Notes: generated from the sequence alone by a model not told the origin. Positions 1 through 5,413 are shown, numbered from the stretch's first letter. The stretch: DNA of 6,089 nucleotides from Bacillota bacterium (GCA_023427705.1 JAEZAL010000073.1:1-6089); one strand, 5' to 3'. Program-made: numbers and translations.

Positions 1-1
1 T

Positions 2-223
2 AAAGAGGCTGTTAAGAGAGTAGATAATCTAGGAGAGATAATAGATGAAATAATAAAAACTTTAGATGAGTGTAATACTTCATATGTTAAGTATTGCAAA
101 ATAAAGAAGAATTATATTGATGAAAAAGCTATTAAAGATAATATATTAACAGAAATTAATAGTGATTTAAATTTTCAAAACTCTGCCAACAAATATTCTG
201 ATAAAGATGATGATGATAATTAA
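2..223 (+). CDS. C-terminal end of an unidentified protein (5' end outside window)
   Basis: An open frame runs from the left edge to a TAA at 221-223, giving 73 residues with no stop. The residues are mostly charged and helix-forming (for example VDNLGEIIDEIIKTLDE near the start), with two cysteines (in DECNTS and KYCKIKK). It ends in a strongly acidic tail, DKDDDDN. There is no membrane segment and no motif I recognise, and the start lies outside the window. A hairpin terminator begins three bases after the stop, which fits this being the true 3' end of a gene. The next gene, pssA, is convergent, so the two do not share an operon. It is a real coding end by openness, composition and terminator placement. 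Its function is unknown. Confidence 0.6.
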   Translation, partial: KEAVKRVDNLGEIIDEIIKTLDECNTSYVKYCKIKKNYIDEKAIKDNILTEINSDLNFQNSANKYSDKDDDDN

Positions 224-225
224 TA

Positions 226-252
226 AAGAGCTACCGAAATATGGTAGCTCTT
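226..252. terminator. Bidirectional hairpin terminator between convergent genes
   Basis: A perfect 10-bp stem, AAGAGCTACC (226-235) with GGTAGCTCTT (243-252), encloses a 7-nt loop. It lies just after the stop of the rightward partial gene and 18 bases beyond the pssA stop. The T-tracts on both sides are short and interrupted (TTAAACTTT to the right; TTTATTAATT on the minus strand). It probably serves both transcripts, with moderate efficiency. The core AGCTAC/GTAGCT recurs in the terminator at 1956-1981. Confidence 0.7.
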
Positions 253-270
253 AAACTTTAATATTCAAAA

Positions 271-792
271 TTATACTTTTTTTAATCTAAAAGTACTTAC
301 CATTAGATATGAACCTAATATCAATAAAATAATAGGAATTAATGGAGTTACTTTATTGTTTATTGTAAAGAATGCAAATATTGCAACTAAACTTCCGGTT
401 ATTGTTATAGGAACTCCTGTAAATACTCCATCAAAAGTTGAAGTATTATATCTTGCTAATCTGTAAGCACCACAAATAGGGAAAGCTAATAAAACTATTA
501 TACCTATTATGCCTGCAGGACCAAAATTAATTAGGTCATACATTAAAAATATTAATATAGATGGTGCTACACCGAAGGAAACAAGGTCTGCAAGAGAATC
601 CAATTCCTTTCCAAGTTCGCTAGAAACATTTAACCATCTAGCTATTCTTCCATCATATCTATCTACAAGTGCTGCAATCAATATGAAAAAGCAAGCAAAT
701 AAATAATTTTTGTCAAAAGTGTATAAAATAGATATTATGCCACATGATAAATTAATAAATGTAAAGATATTAGGAATACAACTTTTTCTCAT
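271..792 (-). CDS. pssA: CDP-diacylglycerol--serine O-phosphatidyltransferase (phosphatidylserine synthase)
   Basis: This integral membrane enzyme makes phosphatidylserine and CMP from CDP-diacylglycerol and L-serine, the entry step to phosphatidylethanolamine. The 173-residue protein carries the complete CDP-alcohol phosphatidyltransferase signature D-x2-DG-x2-AR-x8-G-x3-D-x3-D: D44, D47, G48, A51, R52, G61, D65, D69. It also has features of the Bacillus-type (subclass II) PssA: PNIFTFINLSCG at 7-18, RLARYN at 111-116, a FTGVPI segment near 124-129 and a C-terminal YLMVS. Hydrophobic segments before, between and after these motifs fit about five or six membrane helices. Length is close to the roughly 177 residues of the Bacillus subtilis enzyme. 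The ATG at 792-790 is preceded by AGGAG (804-800) with a 7-nt spacer. No phosphatidylserine decarboxylase gene is visible nearby. The gene is divergent from the lipid kinase at 1050. Phosphatidylglycerophosphate synthase shares the signature, but the other motifs favour PssA. Confidence 0.9.
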   Translation of the reverse strand: MRKSCIPNIFTFINLSCGIISILYTFDKNYLFACFFILIAALVDRYDGRIARWLNVSSELGKELDSLADLVSFGVAPSILIFLMYDLINFGPAGIIGIIVLLAFPICGAYRLARYNTSTFDGVFTGVPITITGSLVAIFAFFTINNKVTPLIPIILLILGSYLMVSTFRLKKV

Positions 793-827
793 ATAATCAC
801 TCCTGATTTTAAGGTTACCCTGATTTT

Positions 828-836
828 TGCTATAAT
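828..836 (+). promoter_or_regulatory. Weak candidate extended -10 for the rightward lipid kinase gene
   Basis: TGCTATAAT matches the extended -10 consensus on the plus strand, about 215 bases upstream of the 1050 start. The -35 position is poor (TTTAAG). Nothing closer to the gene, in the almost pure A/T stretch 890-1030, makes a better promoter with a recognisable -35. TATAGT at 972-977 and 980-985 are alternatives. This is offered only as the best consensus match. Confidence 0.22.
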
Positions 837-853
837 CTTATTGTCAATGCAAT

Positions 854-862
854 ATTATATCA
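854..862 (-). promoter_or_regulatory. Candidate extended -10 promoter for pssA
   Basis: On the minus strand the sequence reads TGATATAAT, a consensus extended -10 (TGnTATAAT), about 60 bases upstream of the pssA start codon. The -35 position with a 17-nt spacer reads TTATAT, only 3/6, which is tolerable for an extended -10 promoter. The region is so AT-rich that chance matches are likely. Confidence 0.4.
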
Positions 863-1049
863 TAATACAAAGATAAATATAAGGCTTTAAAGTATTAATT
901 TAATTATATTAATAATTATTAATATAAAATTAAGATTTATAACTAATAAATAATTTAATTTATATGTAAAATATAGTAGTATAGTAATATATTTAACTAT
1001 AAACAAATTTTTAGGGAATTATTTACTTTTATAAAATAGGAGGGGTAAA

Positions 1050-1934
1050 GTGAAAAAGGTTAAATTTATCTATAACCCATATTCTGGAGAAAACTTAATA
1101 TTAGATCATCTAGATAGTGTAATAAAAATTCATCAAGAAGCAGGATACACTATTGTCCCATACAGAATAGATAAAGATAGTGATGTTATCAATGCCTTTG
1201 ATGATTTTAGAGATTCAAATTATTATTATGTTTTAATTGCTGGTGGTGATGGGACTATAGATAGCGTTGTAAATGCTATGGCTAAAGCAGGAGTATCAGT
1301 ACCGATTGGAATTTTACCAGTAGGTACAGCTAATGACTTTGGAAAGTTTTTAGGAATGTCATCAGATATAGCTAAGGCATGCAGACAAATTTTATCTTCA
1401 GAAGTTACCACTGTAGATTTAGGTAGTATTAATGATAAATATTTTGTTAATGTTGCAAGCACTGGATTATTTACAGATGTATCTCAAAAAACAGATGTAA
1501 ACTTAAAAAATACCATAGGAAAACTAGCATATTATCTAAAGGGGATAGAAGAATTACCTAACTTTAGGAAGCTTGAAATTAAAATTAAGTCTGAAGAAAT
1601 GGAATACGAAGGAAATATGTACTTTATGCTTGTATTCAATGGACAAACAGCAGGTAATTTTAAGCTAGCAACTAGAGCAAGTGCAGCTGATGGATTACTA
1701 GATGTTATTATATTTAAAGCTATTCCTATAATTGAACTTATACCTTTATTTGTTAAGGTGTTAAAAGGGGAACATTTAGATTCTGATAATGTTATTTATT
1801 TTAAAACAAACAACATATATATTGAATCAAAAGAGGATATTGTTACAGACATAGATGGAGAAAAGGGACCTGACTTCCCATTAAATATAAGATGTATAAA
1901 AGGTGGACTTAAGGTTTTAGGAGTTAAACAATAG
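1050..1934 (+). CDS. Diacylglycerol/lipid kinase, YegS/DgkB/BmrU family
   Basis: This is a soluble, membrane-associating lipid kinase that probably phosphorylates diacylglycerol to phosphatidic acid with ATP, returning diacylglycerol to phospholipid synthesis. The 294-residue product shows the family landmarks in order: NPYSG (9-13) in the first strand, the nucleotide-binding GGDGTIDSVVNA (65-76), GILPVGTANDFG (87-98), an ADGLLDV segment in the beta-sandwich C-terminal domain, and DGE at 269-271, where the family's proposed catalytic glutamate lies. It is slightly shorter than the roughly 315 residues of Staphylococcus aureus DgkB. The start is GTG at 1050, preceded by AGGAGGGG (1038-1045). 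It stands alone, with a terminator directly after it. Its divergent neighbour pssA uses CDP-diacylglycerol, made from the phosphatidate this enzyme would supply. Known substrates in the family vary (diacylglycerol, phosphatidylglycerol, sphingoid lipids), so the exact lipid is not settled. Confidence 0.87.
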   Translation: MKKVKFIYNPYSGENLILDHLDSVIKIHQEAGYTIVPYRIDKDSDVINAFDDFRDSNYYYVLIAGGDGTIDSVVNAMAKAGVSVPIGILPVGTANDFGKFLGMSSDIAKACRQILSSEVTTVDLGSINDKYFVNVASTGLFTDVSQKTDVNLKNTIGKLAYYLKGIEELPNFRKLEIKIKSEEMEYEGNMYFMLVFNGQTAGNFKLATRASAADGLLDVIIFKAIPIIELIPLFVKVLKGEHLDSDNVIYFKTNNIYIESKEDIVTDIDGEKGPDFPLNIRCIKGGLKVLGVKQ

Positions 1935-1955
1935 AATAATTTGCATTATTAATTT

Positions 1956-1981
1956 AAAAGCTACTTAGGTAGCTTTTTTTT
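1956..1981 (+). terminator. Intrinsic terminator of the lipid kinase gene
   Basis: A 9-bp stem, AAAAGCTAC (1956-1964) with GTAGCTTTT (1969-1977), has a TTAG tetraloop and runs into eight consecutive T (1974-1981). It starts 21 bases after the stop codon. This is a textbook intrinsic terminator, so the gene at 2224 is transcribed separately. Confidence 0.9.
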
Positions 1982-2003
1982 ATAATTATTTATCATTTAT
2001 AAG

Positions 2004-2031
2004 TTGCCTTTTTGTCTAATTTTAATATAAT
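2004..2031 (+). promoter_or_regulatory. Likely sigma-A promoter for the MgtE-like gene and its leader
   Basis: TTGCCT (2004-2009, 4/6) is followed by TATAAT (2026-2031, 6/6) with a 16-nt spacer. A second overlapping TATAAT lies at 2031-2036. The site is between the upstream terminator and the gene. It would start RNA near 2038-2042 and give a leader of about 185 nt, containing the upstream ORF and switch helices. Confidence 0.55.
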
Positions 2032-2098
2032 ATAATATTGGAGAGAATGTGTATGTAAATAAAATAATATATTCTAAATAAATAAGGGGTGAATTTAA

Positions 2099-2182
2099 AT
2101 GGAGGGTGTCCCTCAGAGTACCGATTTAGTAAAACTGAATAAGAATTTTTTAGAGGAGATAAACTTCATTATAAATTATTAG
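2099..2182 (+). CDS. Putative 27-residue leader peptide (upstream ORF)
   Basis: An ATG at 2099 opens 27 codons ending in TAG (2180-2182), in a different frame from the main gene at 2224. It has its own ribosome-binding sequence, AAGGGGTGA (2084-2092), whose GGTGA matches the 16S tail with a 6-nt spacer. The peptide begins MEGVPQSTDLVKLNKN and ends in FLEEI plus a hydrophobic/aromatic tail finishing in NY. It has no signal peptide and resembles nothing I recognise. Three things suggest it is translated: the ribosome site, its place in a long leader behind a promoter, and the overlap of its codons with one arm of the helix that governs the downstream ribosome site. By analogy with erm and mgtL leaders, its translation, rather than its product, may be what matters. 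A chance ORF of this length is possible in any leader, so the call is tentative. Confidence 0.45.
   Translation: MEGVPQSTDLVKLNKNFLEEINFIINY
2102..2140 (+). other. Two tandem small RNA hairpins inside the upstream ORF
   Basis: GAGGG (2102-2106) pairs with CCCTC (2110-2114) around a UGU loop, an unusually GC-rich helix for this genome, starting right after the leader AUG. AUUUAGU (2124-2130) pairs with ACUGAAU (2134-2140) around AAA, seven pairs including one G-U. The first could affect leader initiation. Together they might form part of a ligand-binding or pausing element. I do not recognise a riboswitch consensus here. Confidence 0.4.
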
Positions 2183-2216
2183 CATTCTTATTAATCTCCT
2201 CTAAAAATTGAGGAGG
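2147..2216 (+). promoter_or_regulatory. Candidate translational switch: alternative helices opening or hiding the ribosome site
   Basis: UUUUUAGAGGAGAU (2147-2160) pairs perfectly over 14 bp with AUCUCCUCUAAAAA (2194-2207), enclosing 33 nt. The same CUCCUC (2196-2201) is complementary to GAGGAG (2210-2215), the ribosome binding site of the main gene. That gives a 6-bp helix, 7 with U2195-G2216, around an 8-nt loop. The two helices exclude each other. When the long one forms the ribosome site is free, and when its 5' arm is occupied the site can be hidden. The 5' arm lies inside the upstream ORF, so translating ribosomes could drive the exchange. The long hairpin is not a terminator because no T-run follows it. 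The pairing is visible in the sequence; the regulation is inferred. Confidence 0.5.
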
Positions 2217-2223
2217 AAAAGTT

Positions 2224-3492
2224 ATGAAGAATATTAAAAGGCTATCAGTATTTCTATATACAAATATTCTTGGGAGAAAGATTTATGATGAATTTGACGA
2301 AAGTATTGGAGAACTTAAGGATATTTATGTAACTACTGAAGATGGTTATCCTAGAGTAATTGGGTATAAAGTTAGGAGAGATGGATCTACTTTTCATTAT
2401 GAATTTAGAACTATTAACTTTTATCAACAAGAGGGTAATAGAATTAAAATAGTTACAAGAGGAAGTAAAGAAATACTACCAAGGACATATTCCTACCTAT
2501 TATCAGAAAACTTATTAGATAAAAAAATAGTTGATATTAATGGTAAGCAAGTTGTAAGAGTTGATGATTTAAGAATAGCAGAAATTGCAGGGGAATATAG
2601 AGTTATTGCTGTTGAAACAGGTCCTTATGCAAGATTTAGAAGACTTAACTGTGCAAAGCTTGGAGGATTTATTTATAAACTTTTAAGAAAAGATTATGAA
2701 GATAGAGTTTTAATGTGGGATGATGTTGAATCTCTAGAAATGGTAGATAATAATTTACAGATTTCTGTTCCATATAAAAAGCTTTCAACATTGCATCCAG
2801 CTGACTTAGCAGATATTTTAGAAAACTTAGATGCAAGTTCAAGAAAACAAATATTTGAATCATTAGATGAAGACTTAGCAGCAGATACATTAGAAGAAAT
2901 AGAACCAGAATATAAGGGAAGCATCATAAAAGAACTAAGTGAAACTAAAGCAGCAGAACTTTTAGAAATAATGTCTAATGATGAAATTGCAGATGTATTA
3001 GACGAATTAGATTATGAAGAAAGAGAAAAAATTCTTGTAAACTTAGAAAAAGAAGATGCTGACGAAGTAAAAGAAATATTACAATATGAGGATGAAGCTG
3101 TAGGAAGTATAATGAGTACAGACTTTATTTCCTTTAATTTAGATATAACTGTTGGAGAAATCATAGATATATTAAGAGAAATGGAAGAAGTAGAAGAAGA
3201 AGAGCTATATAGGATTTATATAACTGATGAAGAGGATAATGTAATTGGCTCAATAACACCTTCAGACTTAATTTTAAATAAACCTAATATTAAAGTTAAG
3301 GATATAATGACAGAAGATATACATGTTATAAGACATGATGTAGATGTTAATGAAGCAATAGAGCTTATAGCAAAATATGATTTATTGACAATACCAGTTG
3401 TAGATGAAGAAGATAAGTTAATTGGAGCTGTAAATGCTCATGATATAATAGATGAAATTTTATATCCAATATGGAAGAAAAAAATAAGATAA
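2224..3492 (+). CDS. PRC-barrel / MgtE N-domain / CBS-pair protein lacking the Mg2+ channel
   Basis: This is a cytoplasmic 422-residue protein, probably a divalent-cation (Mg2+) or nucleotide sensor. Domains in order: a PRC-barrel-like segment at about 9-85 (GRKIYDEFDESIGELKDIYV), a second at about 92-175, and an MgtE_N helical superhelix at about 188-297. The MgtE_N domain opens with LHPADLADILENLD (190 onward) and closes with the typical EDEAVGSIMSTDF. A CBS pair follows at about 298-418, with the second CBS starting KDIMTEDIHVI near 359. The protein then ends in WKKKIR. MgtE proper continues from this point into five membrane helices, and none exist here. In MgtE the N and CBS domains bind Mg2+ at many acidic sites and gate the pore; this copy is very acidic, consistent with that. 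The ATG at 2224 follows GAGGAGG (2210-2216) at 7 nt. It is monocistronic by position, with no adjacent transporter. From memory, similar soluble proteins in other Firmicutes lie beside Nramp-like Mg2+ transporters, which suggests a regulator acting on a transporter encoded elsewhere. Confidence 0.85.
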   Translation: MKNIKRLSVFLYTNILGRKIYDEFDESIGELKDIYVTTEDGYPRVIGYKVRRDGSTFHYEFRTINFYQQEGNRIKIVTRGSKEILPRTYSYLLSENLLDKKIVDINGKQVVRVDDLRIAEIAGEYRVIAVETGPYARFRRLNCAKLGGFIYKLLRKDYEDRVLMWDDVESLEMVDNNLQISVPYKKLSTLHPADLADILENLDASSRKQIFESLDEDLAADTLEEIEPEYKGSIIKELSETKAAELLEIMSNDEIADVLDELDYEEREKILVNLEKEDADEVKEILQYEDEAVGSIMSTDFISFNLDITVGEIIDILREMEEVEEEELYRIYITDEEDNVIGSITPSDLILNKPNIKVKDIMTEDIHVIRHDVDVNEAIELIAKYDLLTIPVVDEEDKLIGAVNAHDIIDEILYPIWKKKIR

Positions 3493-3502
3493 TTAATGAA
3501 TA

Positions 3503-3530
3503 TTGACAATTATAAATTTAGTCATATAAT
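3503..3530 (+). promoter_or_regulatory. Consensus sigma-A promoter of the cysK-cysE operon
   Basis: TTGACA (3503-3508, 6/6) and TATAAT (3525-3530, 6/6) are separated by 16 nt. The predicted start near 3537 is about 30 nt before the first T-box helix. The -35 begins only 10 bases after the stop of the upstream gene. A fully consensus promoter fits an operon controlled after initiation, by antitermination. Confidence 0.85.
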
Positions 3531-3568
3531 ATAAAATATAAAACTTAGTAAATTACTCGGAATTAAAA

Positions 3569-3818
3569 ACTATGAAGAAGAAAAGTAGTATAAAGGAAGG
3601 TTACAGAGAGAAAAGGTAGATGAGAACTTTTTACCTAGAATTTATATGAAGTGCCCTTTGGAGTTGAAGTTTGAATTAATAGTAGGACTTTCCGGTATCA
3701 TCCGTTACAATGAAATGCAGTTTTGCATAAAGAGTGAGATTAAGTATTTAATCTAATTAGAGTGGAACCACGGAGTTTACTTCGTCTCTATAAGCCTTAG
3801 AGACGAAGTTTTTATTTT
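3569..3818 (+). promoter_or_regulatory. T-box riboswitch leader specific for tRNA-Cys
   Basis: Uncharged tRNA-Cys is sensed by this leader and lets transcription continue into cysK. Stem I closes with ACUAU (3569-3573) against AUAGU (3679-3683). It contains AGAGAG (3605-3610) and a GGUA/UACC helix (3615-3618 with 3632-3635) in the distal arm. The specifier loop reads GAAGUGCCC, placing the Cys codon UGC at 3652-3654. A hairpin AUGCA/UGCAU (3715-3728) and stem III AGAUUAA/UUAAUCU (3737-3754) follow. The T-box core AGAGUGGAACCACGG is at 3759-3773. UGGA (3763-3766) would pair with a tRNA end UCCA, matching the U73 discriminator of bacterial tRNA-Cys. The antiterminator is UAGAG (3758-3762) with CUCUA (3786-3790), plus ACGGAG (3770-3775) with CUUCGU (3780-3785). 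The rest of the non-coding gap, 3819-3883, is AT-rich leader with no other signal seen. Confidence 0.95.
3779..3813 (+). terminator. T-box regulated intrinsic terminator
   Basis: ACTTCGTCTCTA (3779-3790) pairs with TAGAGACGAAGT (3798-3809) over 12 perfect base pairs around a 7-nt loop, followed by five T (3809-3813), an A and more T. Its 5' arm is the same segment used by the antiterminator (3780-3790), so the two structures exclude each other, as in transcriptional T-boxes. Confidence 0.93.
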
Positions 3819-3883
3819 ATACTTTTTTAAACACACTATTATGCAATAAAGGGAATTTATTTTACTAAAATATTGGAGGAAAT

Positions 3884-4792
3884 ATGATTTATAACGGCAC
3901 ATTAGAGTTAATAGGTAATACACCTATATTAAGACTTAACAATTTAGTTTCTAAAGACAGTGCAGAAGTTTACGTAAAATTAGAAAAATATAACCTAGGT
4001 GGAAGCGTTAAAGATAGAGCAGCGTTAGGTATGATTGAAAAAGCAGAAAAGGAAGGCTTATTAAAAGAAGGTTCTATTATAGTTGAACCTACTAGTGGCA
4101 ATACTGGAATAGCATTAGCAATGATAGGAAGACTTAAAGGGTATAGAGTTATAATTGTTATGCCAGATAGTATGTCAAAGGAAAGAAGAGATTTAATTAA
4201 AGCCTACGGGGCAGAACTTATATTAACAGATTCAGCAGAAGGAATGAACGGAGCTATAGAAAAGGCTAATGAGTTATGTAAAAATGATAATTACTTTATG
4301 CCTAATCAATTTGAAAATATGGCAAACATGGAAAAGCATTATTACACTACTGCTGAAGAAATATATAATGATATAAATGATTTAGATGTTTTTGTAGCTG
4401 GTGTAGGTACTGGTGGAACAATAACTGGAGTAGGAAAAAAATTAAAAGAAAAAATAAGTAATTTGAAGATAATTGCAGTTGAGCCTAATAAATCAGCAGT
4501 ATTAAGTGGTGAAACAGCAGGAGCTCATAAAATTCAGGGGTTAGGATCTGGTTTTATACCTGAAATATATAATCCTGAAATTATTGATGAAGTAATGAAG
4601 GTTTCGGATGAAGATGCATATAAAATAACAAAATTAGTAGCAGAAAAAGAAGGAATATTACTTGGAATATCATCGGGAGCAGCAATTTATGTTGCAATGG
4701 AAATAGCTAAAAAGTTAGGTAAGGGCAAAAAAGTTTTAGCAATATCACCAGATGGTGGAGAAAAATATATATCTATGGGAATTTATGATTAG
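3884..4792 (+). CDS. cysK: Cysteine synthase (O-acetylserine sulfhydrylase), PLP-dependent
   Basis: The enzyme forms L-cysteine and acetate from O-acetyl-L-serine and sulfide in the cytoplasm, the last step of cysteine synthesis. The 302-residue protein, normal for the family, shows the fold-type II PLP enzyme motifs. GGSVKDR has the Schiff-base lysine K43. PTSGNTG (69-75) is the substrate-binding loop. GTGGT (175-179) holds the PLP phosphate. KIQGLGSGFIP (216-226) is the stretch that lies near the active-site entrance in CysK. GISSGAA (261-267) contains the serine contacting the pyridine nitrogen. The ATG at 3884 has GGAGG (3875-3879) with a short 4-nt spacer. It is first in an operon behind a Cys T-box and 27 bases upstream of cysE, which makes its substrate. 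Cystathionine beta-synthase and O-phosphoserine sulfhydrylases share the fold, but there is no CBS tail and the cysE context points to O-acetylserine. Confidence 0.96.
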   Translation: MIYNGTLELIGNTPILRLNNLVSKDSAEVYVKLEKYNLGGSVKDRAALGMIEKAEKEGLLKEGSIIVEPTSGNTGIALAMIGRLKGYRVIIVMPDSMSKERRDLIKAYGAELILTDSAEGMNGAIEKANELCKNDNYFMPNQFENMANMEKHYYTTAEEIYNDINDLDVFVAGVGTGGTITGVGKKLKEKISNLKIIAVEPNKSAVLSGETAGAHKIQGLGSGFIPEIYNPEIIDEVMKVSDEDAYKITKLVAEKEGILLGISSGAAIYVAMEIAKKLGKGKKVLAISPDGGEKYISMGIYD

Positions 4793-4819
4793 ATGTAATA
4801 AGTATAAGGAGGATTAGCT

Positions 4820-5404
4820 GTGTTTAGTAAATTGAAATATGATATAAATAATATATTAGAAAATGACCCAGCAGCAAGAAGTAAAGTAGAAGTGTTTTTA
4901 TTATATCCTTGCATCCATGCGATAATAGCTTATAGAATATCACATTTTTTATATAATCATAAAAGATTTTTTTGTGCTAGATTAATTTCACAAATAGCTA
5001 GATTTTTTACAGGAATAGAAATTCATCCAGGGGCAAAAATCGGAAAAGGGTTATTTATAGATCATGGAATGGGAGTAGTTATTGGAGAAACCACTGAAAT
5101 AGGAGACAATGTTACTATATACCACGGTGTTACTTTAGGGGGAACAGGAAAAGAAAAAGGTAAGAGACACCCTACTGTAGAAAATAATGTTATTATTGGA
5201 GCAGGAGCAAAGGTGCTTGGACCAATAGTTCTAAAAGAAGGAAGCAGAGTTGGTGCAAATACTGTAGTTTTAAAGGATGTGCCAGTAGATGCAACAGTTG
5301 TTGGATGTGCAGGAAGAAATATAGTTAGAAATGTTAATGATATAATAGAAATAATAGATGAAAATGGTAATAAGAAAACAATTTATAACCACATGATTAT
5401 TTAG
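4820..5404 (+). CDS. cysE: Serine O-acetyltransferase
   Basis: It transfers acetyl from acetyl-CoA to L-serine to give O-acetylserine, the substrate of CysK. The 194 residues comprise a short helical N-terminal part with the family motif DPAARS (16-21), then left-handed beta-helix hexapeptide repeats from about 66 to 160 (IEIHPGAKIG, MGVVIGETTEIG, VIIGAGAKVLG). The catalytic histidine is probably H82 in IDHGMG. The HGVTLGGTGKEKGKRHP stretch (102-118), with R116 and H117, forms the active-site arm. It is the short Gram-positive form, close to Bacillus CysE at about 217 residues, and lacks the extended N-terminal helical domain of the 273-residue E. coli enzyme. The polypeptide ends in isoleucine (HMII), the residue that E. 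coli-type CysE inserts into the CysK active site to form the cysteine synthase complex. It starts at GTG 4820, behind AAGGAGG (4806-4812) at 7 nt. Expression follows cysK from the T-box promoter. Confidence 0.95.
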   Translation: MFSKLKYDINNILENDPAARSKVEVFLLYPCIHAIIAYRISHFLYNHKRFFCARLISQIARFFTGIEIHPGAKIGKGLFIDHGMGVVIGETTEIGDNVTIYHGVTLGGTGKEKGKRHPTVENNVIIGAGAKVLGPIVLKEGSRVGANTVVLKDVPVDATVVGCAGRNIVRNVNDIIEIIDENGNKKTIYNHMII

Positions 5405-5413
5405 AGGGATATT

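Noticed and set aside
509..706. 65-residue plus-strand ORF
   Set aside because: It lies antisense within pssA, whose motifs are intact on the other strand. No ribosome site or family resemblance was seen.
842..847. Perfect TTGACA on the minus strand as the pssA -35
   Set aside because: With 16-18 nt spacing the downstream hexamer is not a -10 (ATCAGG and neighbours), and TATAGC is only 7-8 nt away. The extended -10 at 854-862 is preferred.
1226..1462. 78-residue minus-strand ORF
   Set aside because: It is a shadow of the lipid kinase gene and covers its conserved GGDGT region in antisense.
2099..2160. Fluoride riboswitch
   Set aside because: The small hairpin followed by ACCG looks superficially similar, but the GAUGG and UGAUG-type conserved bases are missing and the gene is not a fluoride exporter.
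2147..2207. Intrinsic terminator or miniature transposon ends from the 14-bp inverted repeat
   Set aside because: No T-run follows the 3' arm, and there is no target-site duplication outside the repeats. The 3' arm instead complements the adjacent ribosome site.
2038..2223. M-box (Mg2+) riboswitch in front of the MgtE-like gene
   Set aside because: Gene content made this the first guess, but the conserved M-box core and its long multi-helix layout are absent, and the leader is better explained by an ORF plus two alternative helices.
2669..2927. Two overlapping minus-strand ORFs of 73 and 77 residues
   Set aside because: Both are antisense to the MgtE_N domain coding region, overlap each other in different frames, and have no credible start signals.
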